Program-made: the position numbers and the translations under genes
Notes under the pieces: model-generated
Seen by the model: only the letters and a program-made list of their open reading frames with translations
Told to the model about the DNA's origin: nothing
Database searches by the model: none
Shown here: positions 51,518 through 60,633 of the stretch, one piece after another
How the letters are laid out: the number at the start of each line of letters is the position of its first letter
How positions within the stretch are numbered: the first letter of the stretch is position 1
NCBI GenBank assembly: GCA_903858965.1
Contig: CAIOKY010000149.1
Location: 17,282 to 81,281 of the forward strand
DNA length: 64,000 bases
DNA from: an uncultured Nitrosomonadales bacterium
Lineage (GTDB): Bacteria > Pseudomonadota > Gammaproteobacteria > Burkholderiales > Gallionellaceae
Direction of reading: 5' to 3'

Positions 51518-51828
51518 ACGACGAACCGGACAATAAATTCCCTGTGCACACGCTGCCGGAGCATGAATTGCAAACCAGCCTGATCGAGTATCCCTGCGAG
51601 TTTCCAATCAAGATCTTCGGCCTGCAGCAAGCGGGATTCGCGCAAGCAGTATTGGAAGTGGTCACGCAACATGATCCGGGCTTTGTCGCCGCCACGATGG
51701 AGATGCGCGCCAGCAAAAATGCGCGCTATCTCAGTCTGACCTGCACCGTGCATGCCATCTCGCGCGAACAGCTCGACGCGCTGTACCAGGATTTGTGTGA
51801 TCATCCATCCATCGTAATGGTGCTGTGA
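51514..51828 (+). CDS. ybeD: DUF493 (YbeD) family protein
   Basis: LIEYPCEFPIKIFGLQQAGF; directly upstream of lipB, as commonly seen. Confidence 0.9.
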   Translation: MNDEPDNKFPVHTLPEHELQTSLIEYPCEFPIKIFGLQQAGFAQAVLEVVTQHDPGFVAATMEMRASKNARYLSLTCTVHAISREQLDALYQDLCDHPSIVMVL

Positions 51829-52484
51829 CTCCACATGTCAAATCGCTGGGCCTGGTCGAATATCAACCCACCTGGGAGGCGATGAAGCGGTTCACTGCAG
51901 AGCGCATCCCCGATGACGGGCAGACCCCGGGAACGCGCGATGAAATATGGCTGGTGCAGCATCCGCCGGTTTACACGCAAGGGTTGGCAGGCAAGCCGGA
52001 ACATCTGCTGCACGTCACCAGTATTCCCGTCATCAAGATCGATCGCGGCGGGCAGATCACTTATCATGGTCCCGGCCAGATCGTCGCCTATACATTGCTC
52101 GACATGCGCCGCTGGAAGATCAGCGTGCGCGCGCTGGTGCGCCTGATGGAACAGGCGGTGATAGCCCTGCTGGCCGAATACGGCGTGGTTGCGCATGGAC
52201 GCGAGGACGCGCCCGGCGTGTACGTGGGCGATGCGAAGATTGCTGCCTTGGGATTAAAAATAAAAAACGGTTACTGCTATCATGGCTTGTCATTCAACGT
52301 GGATATGGACCTGGCCCCGTTCGCCAATATCAACCCGTGCGGCTACGCCGGGCTGCGCGTCACGCAGGCGTGCGAACTGGGCATCACAGTGCCGATCAAC
52401 GAACTGCAAGCCGAGCTGGCGCAGAATCTGGTTCACGGATTACAGCATCACCTTGAGAGAAAGCAATCGTATGAGCAACATTGA
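51825..52484 (+). CDS. lipB: Octanoyltransferase
   Basis: [41 protein letters not shown] start. Confidence 0.96.
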   Translation: MTPHVKSLGLVEYQPTWEAMKRFTAERIPDDGQTPGTRDEIWLVQHPPVYTQGLAGKPEHLLHVTSIPVIKIDRGGQITYHGPGQIVAYTLLDMRRWKISVRALVRLMEQAVIALLAEYGVVAHGREDAPGVYVGDAKIAALGLKIKNGYCYHGLSFNVDMDLAPFANINPCGYAGLRVTQACELGITVPINELQAELAQNLVHGLQHHLERKQSYEQH

Positions 52485-53412
52485 AAACAAACAAACGGGC
52501 AAAGACAAGACCGCGCGCAACCCGATCAAGATCGTGCCGCTGCAGGAGCGCCTGCGCAAGCCGGAATGGATACGCGTGAAGTCCGGCAGCGGTCAGGGCT
52601 ATCACGACGTGAAGCGCATGCTGCGCGAACACAATCTTCACACGGTGTGCGAGGAAGCATCCTGCCCGAACATAGGCGAGTGCTTCGGCAAGGGCACCGC
52701 GACCTTCATGATCCTCGGCGATTTATGCACGCGGCGCTGCCCGTTCTGCGACGTGGCGCACGGCAAGCCGCTGCCGCCGGATGCCAAAGAGCCCGCCAAT
52801 CTCGCGCGCTCGATCGGCTTGCTCAAACTGAAATACGTGGTCATCACCAGCGTGGACAGGGACGATCTGCGCGACGGCGGCGCACAACATTTTGCCGATT
52901 GCCTGAATGCAATCCGCGCCAGCTCGCCCGCAACGCGTCTGGAGATACTGGTGCCGGATTTTCGCGGTCGCCTGGAAGAAGCGCTGGACGCGCTTTCCGC
53001 GAGCCTGCCCGATGTGCTGAACCACAATCTGGAAACCGTACCGCGCCTGTACAAATTGGCGCGCCCCGGCGCGGATTACGCGCATTCGCTGAAGCTGCTC
53101 AAGGATTTCAAGATGCGCTTCCCGCACATCCCGACCAAGTCCGGCCTGATGCTGGGACTGGGCGAAACCGACGAGGAAGTACTGGAAGTGATGCGCGACC
53201 TGCGCGCGCACGATGTGAACATGCTCACCATCGGACAATATTTGCAGCCTTCCGACGGACATCTGCCGGTGCTGCGTTACGCGCCGCTGGAATCCTTCAC
53301 GATGTTCGAACATACCGCGAAAGAAATGGGCTTCAGCCATGCGGCCTGCGGGCCTATGGTGCGCAGCAGTTATTTTGCCGATGAGCAGGCACATCAGGCG
53401 GGTGTCATCTGA
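52471..53412 (+). CDS. lipA: Lipoyl synthase
   Basis: [13 protein letters not shown] and [13 protein letters not shown] radical SAM motifs; start at MSNIENKQ. Confidence 0.97.
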   Translation: MSNIENKQTGKDKTARNPIKIVPLQERLRKPEWIRVKSGSGQGYHDVKRMLREHNLHTVCEEASCPNIGECFGKGTATFMILGDLCTRRCPFCDVAHGKPLPPDAKEPANLARSIGLLKLKYVVITSVDRDDLRDGGAQHFADCLNAIRASSPATRLEILVPDFRGRLEEALDALSASLPDVLNHNLETVPRLYKLARPGADYAHSLKLLKDFKMRFPHIPTKSGLMLGLGETDEEVLEVMRDLRAHDVNMLTIGQYLQPSDGHLPVLRYAPLESFTMFEHTAKEMGFSHAACGPMVRSSYFADEQAHQAGVI

Positions 53413-53526
53413 CCAAATTCCCGACTTGTTTTATATGTTATGCGCGCTGGTTTGCTTTGTCTCCGCATAAGGTTTATCGTGAGCACATATATTTCTGATG
53501 CTGATTTTTTACCCAAGGAGACTATT

Positions 53527-53847
53527 ATGAAAACCCGTTATTTGATCGCCATGATCGCCGCTCTGTCCGTTTCATCTCTTGCCTTTGCCGCAGATGATGC
53601 CGAAGCCCTGTTCACTAAAAACAGATGCAGTAACTGTCACAAGGTTGACAGCAAGGGTGTCGGCCCGATGCTGAAAGATATCGCAGCCAAGTATGCGACA
53701 GACAAAAGTGCCGCGGCCACGCTGGAAAAGAAAGTGCGTTCCGGTGGCAGTGGTGTGTGGGGCTCGATGCCAATGCCGCGCACGCCTGATTCGGTCAGCG
53801 ATGCAGACATCAAGGCCCTGGTCGCGTGGGTGTTGTCGCACAAATAG
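53527..53847 (+). CDS. Small monoheme cytochrome c (c551/c552-like)
   Basis: Signal peptide, CSNCHKVDSKGVGP, WGSMPMPRTPDSVSDADIKALVAWVL. Confidence 0.93.
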   Translation: MKTRYLIAMIAALSVSSLAFAADDAEALFTKNRCSNCHKVDSKGVGPMLKDIAAKYATDKSAAATLEKKVRSGGSGVWGSMPMPRTPDSVSDADIKALVAWVLSHK

Positions 53848-53872
53848 ACATGCAACGCGCTTGATAAACGAC

Positions 53873-53895
53873 AAGGCCAGCTTCAAGCTGGCCTT
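53873..53895. terminator. Terminator after cytochrome c
   Basis: AAGGCCAGCTT-C-AAGCTGGCCTT, followed by TGTGCTTT. Confidence 0.75.
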
Positions 53896-54015
53896 TGTGC
53901 TTTATGCCCTGCGCCATTGTCAGCCTGTCAGCCCGGTCGCAAAGTTCAAAACCACAGGTGCAGCTCCGGGCAGCCGACAGGGTATAATCGCGCCACTTTT
54001 TTCGCCTCACCCCCA

Positions 54016-55896
54016 ATGAATATTCTTTACGAAGAAGACGGCAGTTTCAAGGTCGGCAGCATCATGACCGATAACACCACATCGCTCCAGATCGAAAGCC
54101 TGTCCGGCAAGCGCAGCAAGGTCAAGGCGACCAATGTGATGCTGCGTTTCACCCAACCTGCCCTGGCCGAATTCATGGCCCAGGCCGAAGCGCTGTCCGC
54201 AAGCATCGAGGTGGATTTCCTGTGGGAATGCTGTCCGCCGGATGAGTTCGGTTCCGAGCAGATCGCCGCCGAATATTTCGGCCACCCGCCTAGTGCCCTG
54301 GAAGCCGCTGCGACGCTGATACGTCTGCATAGCGCGCCTATCTATTTCCACAAGAAAGGCAAAGGCCGCTATCGCGCAGCTCCGCCGGACGTGCTGAAAG
54401 CCGCACTGGCCGGGGCCGAAAAGAAACGCCAGCAATTGGCTCTGCAGGCGCGCATGACCGAACAGCTCACTCGCTTTGAATTACCCGCCGAGTTCACCGG
54501 ACACATTGATCATCTGCTCTACAAGCCAGACCGCAATACCATTGAGGTCAAGGCACTCGAGGCGGCTTGTGCCGCAACGCACCTGTCTGCCGCACACCTG
54601 TTGCATCGTTGCGGCGCACTGCCTTCCACGCACGATTACCACTTCCATCAATTCCTGTTCGAGTATTTCCCGAAAGGACTGGACTTTCCGCCCGTGGTAT
54701 TGGGTACATGGGCAGAATTGCCGCTGGCCACCGTACATGCCTTCAGTATCGACGATGCAACCACCACCGAGATCGATGATGCGTTCTCGGTGGAGAAACT
54801 CGCCAACGGCAACTGGCGCATCGGCGTGCATATCGCCGCGCCCGCACTGGGTATGCCGCGCGACTCGGATGGCGACAAGATCGCCGCGCAACGGCTCTCC
54901 ACGGTCTACATGCCCGGACGGAAGATCACGATGCTGCCGGACAGCGTAGTGGAGACTTTCACGCTGCGCGCGGATCATGTGTGTCCTGCGCTGTCGATGT
55001 ATAACGAGATTGACGGCGAAACACTGGGGATATTGGGTCACGAGAGCCGCATCGAACGCATCCACATCGCGGCGAACCTGCGCCATGACACGCTGGAGCC
55101 GCTGTTCAACGAGGAGACACTGGCGACGGGCAAGCTCGATTATCCTTATGCTGGCGAACTGAAACTGTTGTGGGACCTGGCGCAAAAAATGGAAGCCGGT
55201 CGCGGCAAGCCGTCCGACAACAACCCACAACAAGTGGATTACAACTTCAACATCGAGTCCGAAGAGCTTGTGGCCGGGCACCCGAACGACCGGGTCAGTA
55301 TCACGCAACGGCGGCGCGGTTCGCCGATCGACAAGGTGGTTTCTGAACTGATGATCCTGGTGAACAGCGAATGGGGCAAGCACCTGGCCGAACACGGTTT
55401 CGTCGGCATCTATCGTACCCAGCAGAACGGCAAGGTGAAGATGAGCACGGTCGCCGCACCGCATCAGGGCTTGGGCGTGGCGCAATACATGTGGTCAAGC
55501 TCGCCGCTGCGCCGCTATGTGGATATGGTGAACCAGCGCCAGATCATCGCGATGCTGCGCGGCGAGGAGCCGGCCTATCCGAAGAACGACCCGGCACTGT
55601 ATACGACGATCCGCGATTTCGACACGATGTACACTGTCTACGGCGAATTCCAGAAGAACATGGAGCGCTACTGGTGTTTGCGCTGGCTCCAGCAGGAAAA
55701 TGTCGAGCAGGTGGAAGCCGTCGTGCTGCGCGAAAACCTGGTGAAGCTCGCCAGCATCCCGCTGGTGTTCCGCGTACCGTCGCTGCCGGAAGCGCTGCCC
55801 GCCAACACCCGCGTGCAGCTGGCAATAGGCGAGATTGACCTGCTGGACCTGAATCTGGACGCGCGCTTTGTCGCAACGATAGAGGATGCTGCTTGA
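54016..55896 (+). CDS. RNase II/RNB-family exoribonuclease
   Basis: FSIDDATTTEIDDAFSVEKLANGNWRIGVHIAAPA and YMWSSSPLRRYVDMVNQRQIIAML. Confidence 0.93.
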   Translation: MNILYEEDGSFKVGSIMTDNTTSLQIESLSGKRSKVKATNVMLRFTQPALAEFMAQAEALSASIEVDFLWECCPPDEFGSEQIAAEYFGHPPSALEAAATLIRLHSAPIYFHKKGKGRYRAAPPDVLKAALAGAEKKRQQLALQARMTEQLTRFELPAEFTGHIDHLLYKPDRNTIEVKALEAACAATHLSAAHLLHRCGALPSTHDYHFHQFLFEYFPKGLDFPPVVLGTWAELPLATVHAFSIDDATTTEIDDAFSVEKLANGNWRIGVHIAAPALGMPRDSDGDKIAAQRLSTVYMPGRKITMLPDSVVETFTLRADHVCPALSMYNEIDGETLGILGHESRIERIHIAANLRHDTLEPLFNEETLATGKLDYPYAGELKLLWDLAQKMEAGRGKPSDNNPQQVDYNFNIESEELVAGHPNDRVSITQRRRGSPIDKVVSELMILVNSEWGKHLAEHGFVGIYRTQQNGKVKMSTVAAPHQGLGVAQYMWSSSPLRRYVDMVNQRQIIAMLRGEEPAYPKNDPALYTTIRDFDTMYTVYGEFQKNMERYWCLRWLQQENVEQVEAVVLRENLVKLASIPLVFRVPSLPEALPANTRVQLAIGEIDLLDLNLDARFVATIEDAA

Positions 55897-56777
55897 ATGC
55901 CGGACTAAAAACCAGATTAACCACAGTCTCGCAACTGCTAAGGACGAGATTATCCTTTTCGATGATCTTTTCCATCCTGCTGCACGCTTTTATCTTGTTC
56001 GGCCTCGCGCTGGTGATGCCTGAACCACGCAATGCGGACAACCTGATGCAGCCATTGCAGGTGGTGTTGGTCAACAGCAAATCCAAATCAAGACCCAGCC
56101 AGGCTGATGCACTGGCCCAGCACAATCTGGATGGCGGCGGCATTACAGCCGAAGACCGGCGCGCCAAGAGTCCGCTGCCCACGATGCGCGACGATCTCAA
56201 GTTCACCCCCGAACAACGCACCAAGCGCGTCGCCGCGCTGGAAGAAGAAACAAAACGTATGCTGACCCGGCTGAAGAGCGACTACACCACCGTGCAACCG
56301 GAACCCAAAAAGCAGAAAAGCAGCACCGCCAGCAATGGCGATGACCTGATACAAAAAGCCCTTGAGATCGCCCGCCTCGAAGCGCAAATCAATAAAAGCT
56401 GGGATGCCTATCAAAAGTTCCCGCGCCGCAAATTCATCGGCGCACACACCCAGGAATACCGCTTCGCACAATACATCGAAGATTGGCGCGTCAAGGTGGA
56501 ACGCATCGGCAACCTGAATTATCCCGAGCAGGCACGCCGCCAGAAGATCTTCGGCAAACTGCAACTCAGTGTTGCAATAGCAAAGGACGGCAGCGTGGAC
56601 AGCGTGGAAGTGAGCAAATCCTCAGGCCAGCGTTTGCTCGATGCGGCAGCGATACGCATCGTCAAGCTTGCGGCGCCCTACGCGCCATTGCCTCCCAACA
56701 TCACCAAGGACACCGACATCCTGACCATCACGCGCACATGGTCGTTCACCTCGTCGGATACCCTGGAGAGTGAATAG
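55893..56777 (+). CDS. TonB-family energy transducer
   Basis: N-terminal TM segment, long charged linker, C-terminal NYPEQARRQKIFGKLQLSVAIAKDGSVDSVEVSKSSGQRLLDAAAIRIV. Confidence 0.88.
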   Translation: MNAGLKTRLTTVSQLLRTRLSFSMIFSILLHAFILFGLALVMPEPRNADNLMQPLQVVLVNSKSKSRPSQADALAQHNLDGGGITAEDRRAKSPLPTMRDDLKFTPEQRTKRVAALEEETKRMLTRLKSDYTTVQPEPKKQKSSTASNGDDLIQKALEIARLEAQINKSWDAYQKFPRRKFIGAHTQEYRFAQYIEDWRVKVERIGNLNYPEQARRQKIFGKLQLSVAIAKDGSVDSVEVSKSSGQRLLDAAAIRIVKLAAPYAPLPPNITKDTDILTITRTWSFTSSDTLESE

Positions 56778-56817
56778 CATCTTGCTCCACTCAGAATTCT
56801 TGGTTAAAGTGTGGCCC

Positions 56818-57126
56818 ATGCATAGCGCCCTGTTTTCCAGACTACTACTGATCTTCGCCCTGTTGTTTGCGCAGATGGGCAGTTTGGCGCACGGCATTTC
56901 GCACATCATCGCCGAACCATCGCAAGGCTCGGAACAGTCACTGCCGCATGACAAATATTGCGACCAGTGCGCTGCTTATGCCCAGATCGGCAGTGCAGTC
57001 GGCAGCAGTAGCATCAACATTGTCGTCAGCGAAAACTGCGAAACACTGCATTCCGGCCATATCGGCTGTTACCTATCCAACACTTTTGTCGCATTCGCGG
57101 CGCGCGCCCCGCCCTACTCCGCATAA
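56818..57126 (+). CDS. Small exported His/Cys protein, paralogue A
   Basis: MHSALFSRLLLIFALLFAQMGSLAHGISH...PHDKYCDQCAAYAQIGSA; similar to 60244..60567. Confidence 0.75.
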   Translation: MHSALFSRLLLIFALLFAQMGSLAHGISHIIAEPSQGSEQSLPHDKYCDQCAAYAQIGSAVGSSSINIVVSENCETLHSGHIGCYLSNTFVAFAARAPPYSA

Positions 57127-57138
57127 GCCATTCCAGTT

Positions 57139-57157
57139 CCTCGCTGTATATGCGAGG
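57139..57157 (+). promoter_or_regulatory. Hairpin between paralogue A and outer-membrane gene
   Basis: CCTCGC-TGTATAT-GCGAGG. Confidence 0.45.
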
Positions 57158-57183
57158 CCTAGCCATGCTTTCAAGGAGTAAAC

Positions 57184-58545
57184 ATGTCACGAAATATTTG
57201 GTGCGCGGCTATTGCCGTGCTGTTGGGCAATCCGCTCGCGGCGCTTGCTGCGGATGATAGCGACCAGCAATCCGTAGCCGAACAGATCCAGCAATTAAAG
57301 CAAAGCAATGCGCAACTGGAACAGCGCCTGCAACACGTGGAAAATACTGCAACGCAGGCGCAAGCCCGCAGCAGCACTGCGCCGAGCAGTGTAAACAGCT
57401 TCAACCCCGCCGTGGCGATGATCCTGTCCGGCACCTATGGGCAACTCAGACAGGATCCCGCTATACCCGCAACCGGCTTCGCAATGAACGCCAATAACAC
57501 CGGTTACGTGCGCGGATTTTCCCTGCAGGAATCGGAGCTCAGCATCTCTGCCAACATCGATCCGCAGTTCAGCGGCGTCGGCACTTTCTCGCTGGCCCCG
57601 GAAGGCGGCATCAGCGTGGAAAACGGTTTCGTGCAGACCAGCGCAATGGGCAACGGCCTCAACCTGAAGTTCGGGCGATTCTTTTCCGGCCTCGGCTATC
57701 TCAACGAACAACATTCGCACGTCTGGGACTTCGCCGATCAGCCGCTGGTGTATCGCGTGCTGTGGGACAACCAGTACGCCGATGACGGCGTGCAATTGAA
57801 ATGGCTGGCACCGACCGACATGTTCGTCGAGATCGGCGGAGAGATCGGACGCGGGCTGGGCTTCCCCGGCACAGACAGGCAAAACAAGAATGGCGCGGGA
57901 GCAGGAGTATTGTTCGCGCACATTGGCGACGACATCGGCATCGAGCAAAGCTGGCGTGCCGGTGTTTCGCTACACGAGACCCGGCGCGAGAACGCGGTCA
58001 GCGATGCGGTGCCGGATTTGCTTGGCACATCGGGTGGCGTGAGCGACAGTTTCACGGGCGACAGCAGGACTGCCGGTCTGGACTTCGTGTGGAAATATTC
58101 GCCCAACGGCAATATCCGCGAGCGCTACCTGAAAGTACAGAGCGAATATTTTCAGCGCAAGGAAAATGGCATGCTGACCTATGATTACACAGCCCCGGGA
58201 GCTATTCCCGCAGGTGCAAACATTACTGACAGTTATTCCGATACCCAATCCGGCTGGTATCTGCAAAGCGTGTACCAGTTCATGCCGACCTGGCGCACCG
58301 GTTTACGCTATGACCGGCTGGCTCCGGGCACTGCCAGCGTGGGCGCGTCTATCGCAGGTGATGTCATCAGCAATTATGCGTTCAGTCCCTCTCGCCTCAC
58401 CTGGATGACGGATTACAACCCCAGCGAGTTCACCCGCATACGCCTGCAACTGGCGCACGATGAATCGCGCCAGGGGCTGACGGACAACCAGGTATTCGTG
58501 CAGTACATCATGAGTCTGGGCGCGCACGGCGCACACCAATATTGA
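57184..58545 (+). CDS. Outer-membrane beta-barrel (porin-like) protein with N-terminal coiled coil
   Basis: Signal peptide, QIQQLKQSNAQLEQRLQHVEN coiled coil, amphipathic beta-barrel segments, RIRLQLAHDES near the C-terminus. Confidence 0.8.
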   Translation: MSRNIWCAAIAVLLGNPLAALAADDSDQQSVAEQIQQLKQSNAQLEQRLQHVENTATQAQARSSTAPSSVNSFNPAVAMILSGTYGQLRQDPAIPATGFAMNANNTGYVRGFSLQESELSISANIDPQFSGVGTFSLAPEGGISVENGFVQTSAMGNGLNLKFGRFFSGLGYLNEQHSHVWDFADQPLVYRVLWDNQYADDGVQLKWLAPTDMFVEIGGEIGRGLGFPGTDRQNKNGAGAGVLFAHIGDDIGIEQSWRAGVSLHETRRENAVSDAVPDLLGTSGGVSDSFTGDSRTAGLDFVWKYSPNGNIRERYLKVQSEYFQRKENGMLTYDYTAPGAIPAGANITDSYSDTQSGWYLQSVYQFMPTWRTGLRYDRLAPGTASVGASIAGDVISNYAFSPSRLTWMTDYNPSEFTRIRLQLAHDESRQGLTDNQVFVQYIMSLGAHGAHQY

Positions 58546-58570
58546 TTAGCATCATTCAAAAGGAAAAATC

Positions 58571-59467
58571 ATGCAGAAAATCCTCTATACGTTTTTATTG
58601 TTGCTGCTGAGCGGCAACGTCCACGCCGCACTCAACGTGTTCGCCTGCGAACCGGAATGGGCGGCGCTCACGCAACAACTCGCGGGCGACAAGGCCAGCA
58701 TCTACACCGCCACAGGCCCGTTGCAAGACCCGCACCAGGTGCAGGCACGCCCCAGCCTGATCGCCAAGGCGCGCAATGCACAACTGTTGGTATGCACCGG
58801 CGCGGAACTGGAGATCGGATGGATGCCGGTGGTATTGCGCGAGTCCGGCAACAGCGCGATACAACCGGGCAGCGGTGGCAGTTTTGAAGCGGCGCAATAT
58901 GTGACGATGCTGGAAGTGCCTACCCGGCTGGATCGCGCTGATGGTGATGTGCATGCGGCAGGCAATCCGCACATCCAGACCGACCCGCGCAATTTCCTGC
59001 CGATCGCAGATGCACTCAGCAAACGCCTGGTCCAGATTGATCCGGCTAACGCCGCGTATTATCAACAGCAGCTCACCACGTTCAATCAGCAATGGCGTGC
59101 CGCAATCGCGAAGTGGGAAAAGCAGGCCGCTCCGCTCAGGGGTGTATCCATCATCGCGCATCACAAAGGTTTCCCCTACCTGAACGACTGGCTGGGACTG
59201 AAAGAAGTCGCCGAGCTGGAACCCAAGCCCGGCATGGAACCCAGCGCCGCATATCTGGGGAAAGTGCTGGGTGAATTGCAACAGCACCCGGCCAGAATGG
59301 TGATACGCGCCGCCTACCAGAATGAACGTCCATCGGAGTGGATTGCGGAACGCGCGCATATTCCCGCCGTGAATCTGCCATTCACAGTGGGTGGCACACC
59401 GCAGGCCACGGATCTGTTCACGATGTTCGATGATAGTGTGCAACGTTTGCTGGCAGGACTGAAATGA
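58571..59467 (+). CDS. Metal (zinc/manganese) ABC transporter substrate-binding protein, ZnuA-like
   Basis: FACEPEWAALTQQLAGDKASIYTATGPLQDPHQVQARPSLIAKARNAQLLVCTGAELEIGW, GNPHIQTDP, IAHHKGFPYL. Confidence 0.92.
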   Translation: MQKILYTFLLLLLSGNVHAALNVFACEPEWAALTQQLAGDKASIYTATGPLQDPHQVQARPSLIAKARNAQLLVCTGAELEIGWMPVVLRESGNSAIQPGSGGSFEAAQYVTMLEVPTRLDRADGDVHAAGNPHIQTDPRNFLPIADALSKRLVQIDPANAAYYQQQLTTFNQQWRAAIAKWEKQAAPLRGVSIIAHHKGFPYLNDWLGLKEVAELEPKPGMEPSAAYLGKVLGELQQHPARMVIRAAYQNERPSEWIAERAHIPAVNLPFTVGGTPQATDLFTMFDDSVQRLLAGLK

Positions 59468-60210
59468 ACGACATCGAGTTTTCCATATTGCTGCCTGCGT
59501 TCATCGCAGGTTTGCTGGTGCTCGCCACACACATCCCTCTCGGCATGAAGGTGCTGGCGCGCGGCGTGATCTTCGCCGATCTCGCTGTCGCACAGATCGC
59601 CGGGCTGGGTGTCATCATCGCCGCTTTGCTCGACTTGGCCGAACGGCCGCTGCTGGTGCAACTGATCGCCGCCGCCAGCGCGCTGTGTGGCGCGGGATTG
59701 CTGGCGTGGATCGAACATCGCCTGGCCGATGTCAAGGAAGCGTGCATCGGACTGACTTTCGTGCTCGCTGCCAGCGCTGGCATCCTGCTGATGAGCCGCG
59801 ATGTCCATGCGGGTGAACACCTCAAGGATCTGCTGGTCGGGCAGATCCTCTGGGTGAATACCAATCAGTTGATCGCGACCGCCGTATTGACCGCCGTGTT
59901 GCTCGCACTGTGGCAATGGACCAAACTGAAAAACCGCAATCTCGGTTTCTACGGTTTATTCGCGCTGGCCGTCACCGCCTCGGTGCAACTGGTCGGCGTA
60001 TATCTGGTGTTCGCCAGCCTGATCGTTCCGGCACTCGCCACGTATCGCGTCAAACACCAGCGCACGCTTTATGCGTTTGTGATCGGCATCGCCGGATATG
60101 CGATCGGGTTATTGCTGTCCTCATGGTTCGATCTACCGAGCGGCGCAACGGTAGTGTGGGCGATGGCCGTGACCGGCGTTGTTGCGGCCTGGTTGCTGAA
60201 CGCTTCTTAA
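59464..60210 (+). CDS. Metal ABC transporter permease, ZnuB-like
   Basis: VLARGVIFADLAVAQIAGLGVIIAAL, VQLVGVYLVFASLIVPALAT. Confidence 0.9.
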   Translation: MNDIEFSILLPAFIAGLLVLATHIPLGMKVLARGVIFADLAVAQIAGLGVIIAALLDLAERPLLVQLIAAASALCGAGLLAWIEHRLADVKEACIGLTFVLAASAGILLMSRDVHAGEHLKDLLVGQILWVNTNQLIATAVLTAVLLALWQWTKLKNRNLGFYGLFALAVTASVQLVGVYLVFASLIVPALATYRVKHQRTLYAFVIGIAGYAIGLLLSSWFDLPSGATVVWAMAVTGVVAAWLLNAS

Positions 60211-60243
60211 CTTCCAATATTGCTCTCGGCTAAAGCGTTTTCC

Positions 60244-60567
60244 ATGCGTAACTCATTATTTGCCAGGCTCCTGTTGATTATAGCCCTGCTGTTCGCACAG
60301 CAAGCCGGTGCAGCACATGCCTTGCAACACGCGCTTGAGGATTTGACGCCACAACAGGAAGACAAACAGGTGCCACATTCCGGCGCCTGCGAACAATGTG
60401 CAACCTATATGCAACTGGGTAGCGCCCTCAACGTCAGCGTATACAAATTCACACCTATAATCGTATCCGGTGAAGCGATACAACACCGCTATATCTCATT
60501 CCGTTCAATCCATGTCTTTACCGCCGTTGCACGCGGCCCGCCTTCTTTCCTCCAGTCGTTCGCATAA
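60244..60567 (+). CDS. Small exported His/Cys protein, paralogue B
   Basis: MRNSLFARLLLIIALLFAQQAGAAHALQHALEDL...PHSGACEQCATYMQLGSA...VARGPPSFLQ. Confidence 0.75.
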   Translation: MRNSLFARLLLIIALLFAQQAGAAHALQHALEDLTPQQEDKQVPHSGACEQCATYMQLGSALNVSVYKFTPIIVSGEAIQHRYISFRSIHVFTAVARGPPSFLQSFA

Positions 60568-60574
60568 ACACTGA

Positions 60575-60599
60575 CTCTTCCCCATTTGCGGGGGAAGAG
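60575..60599 (+). promoter_or_regulatory. Hairpin between paralogue B and TonB-dependent receptor gene
   Basis: CTCTTCCCC-ATTTGCG-GGGGAAGAG. Confidence 0.55.
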
Positions 60600-60633
60600 A
60601 AAGCATTTTGGCAATTCTTTGGAGGAAAACATC

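Noticed and set aside
54481-55485. 334-aa minus-strand ORF
   Set aside because: Antisense to the RNase II-family gene; Arg/His-rich shadow translation.
58595-59443. 282-aa minus-strand ORF
   Set aside because: Antisense to the ZnuA-like gene, which has clear metal-ligand motifs.
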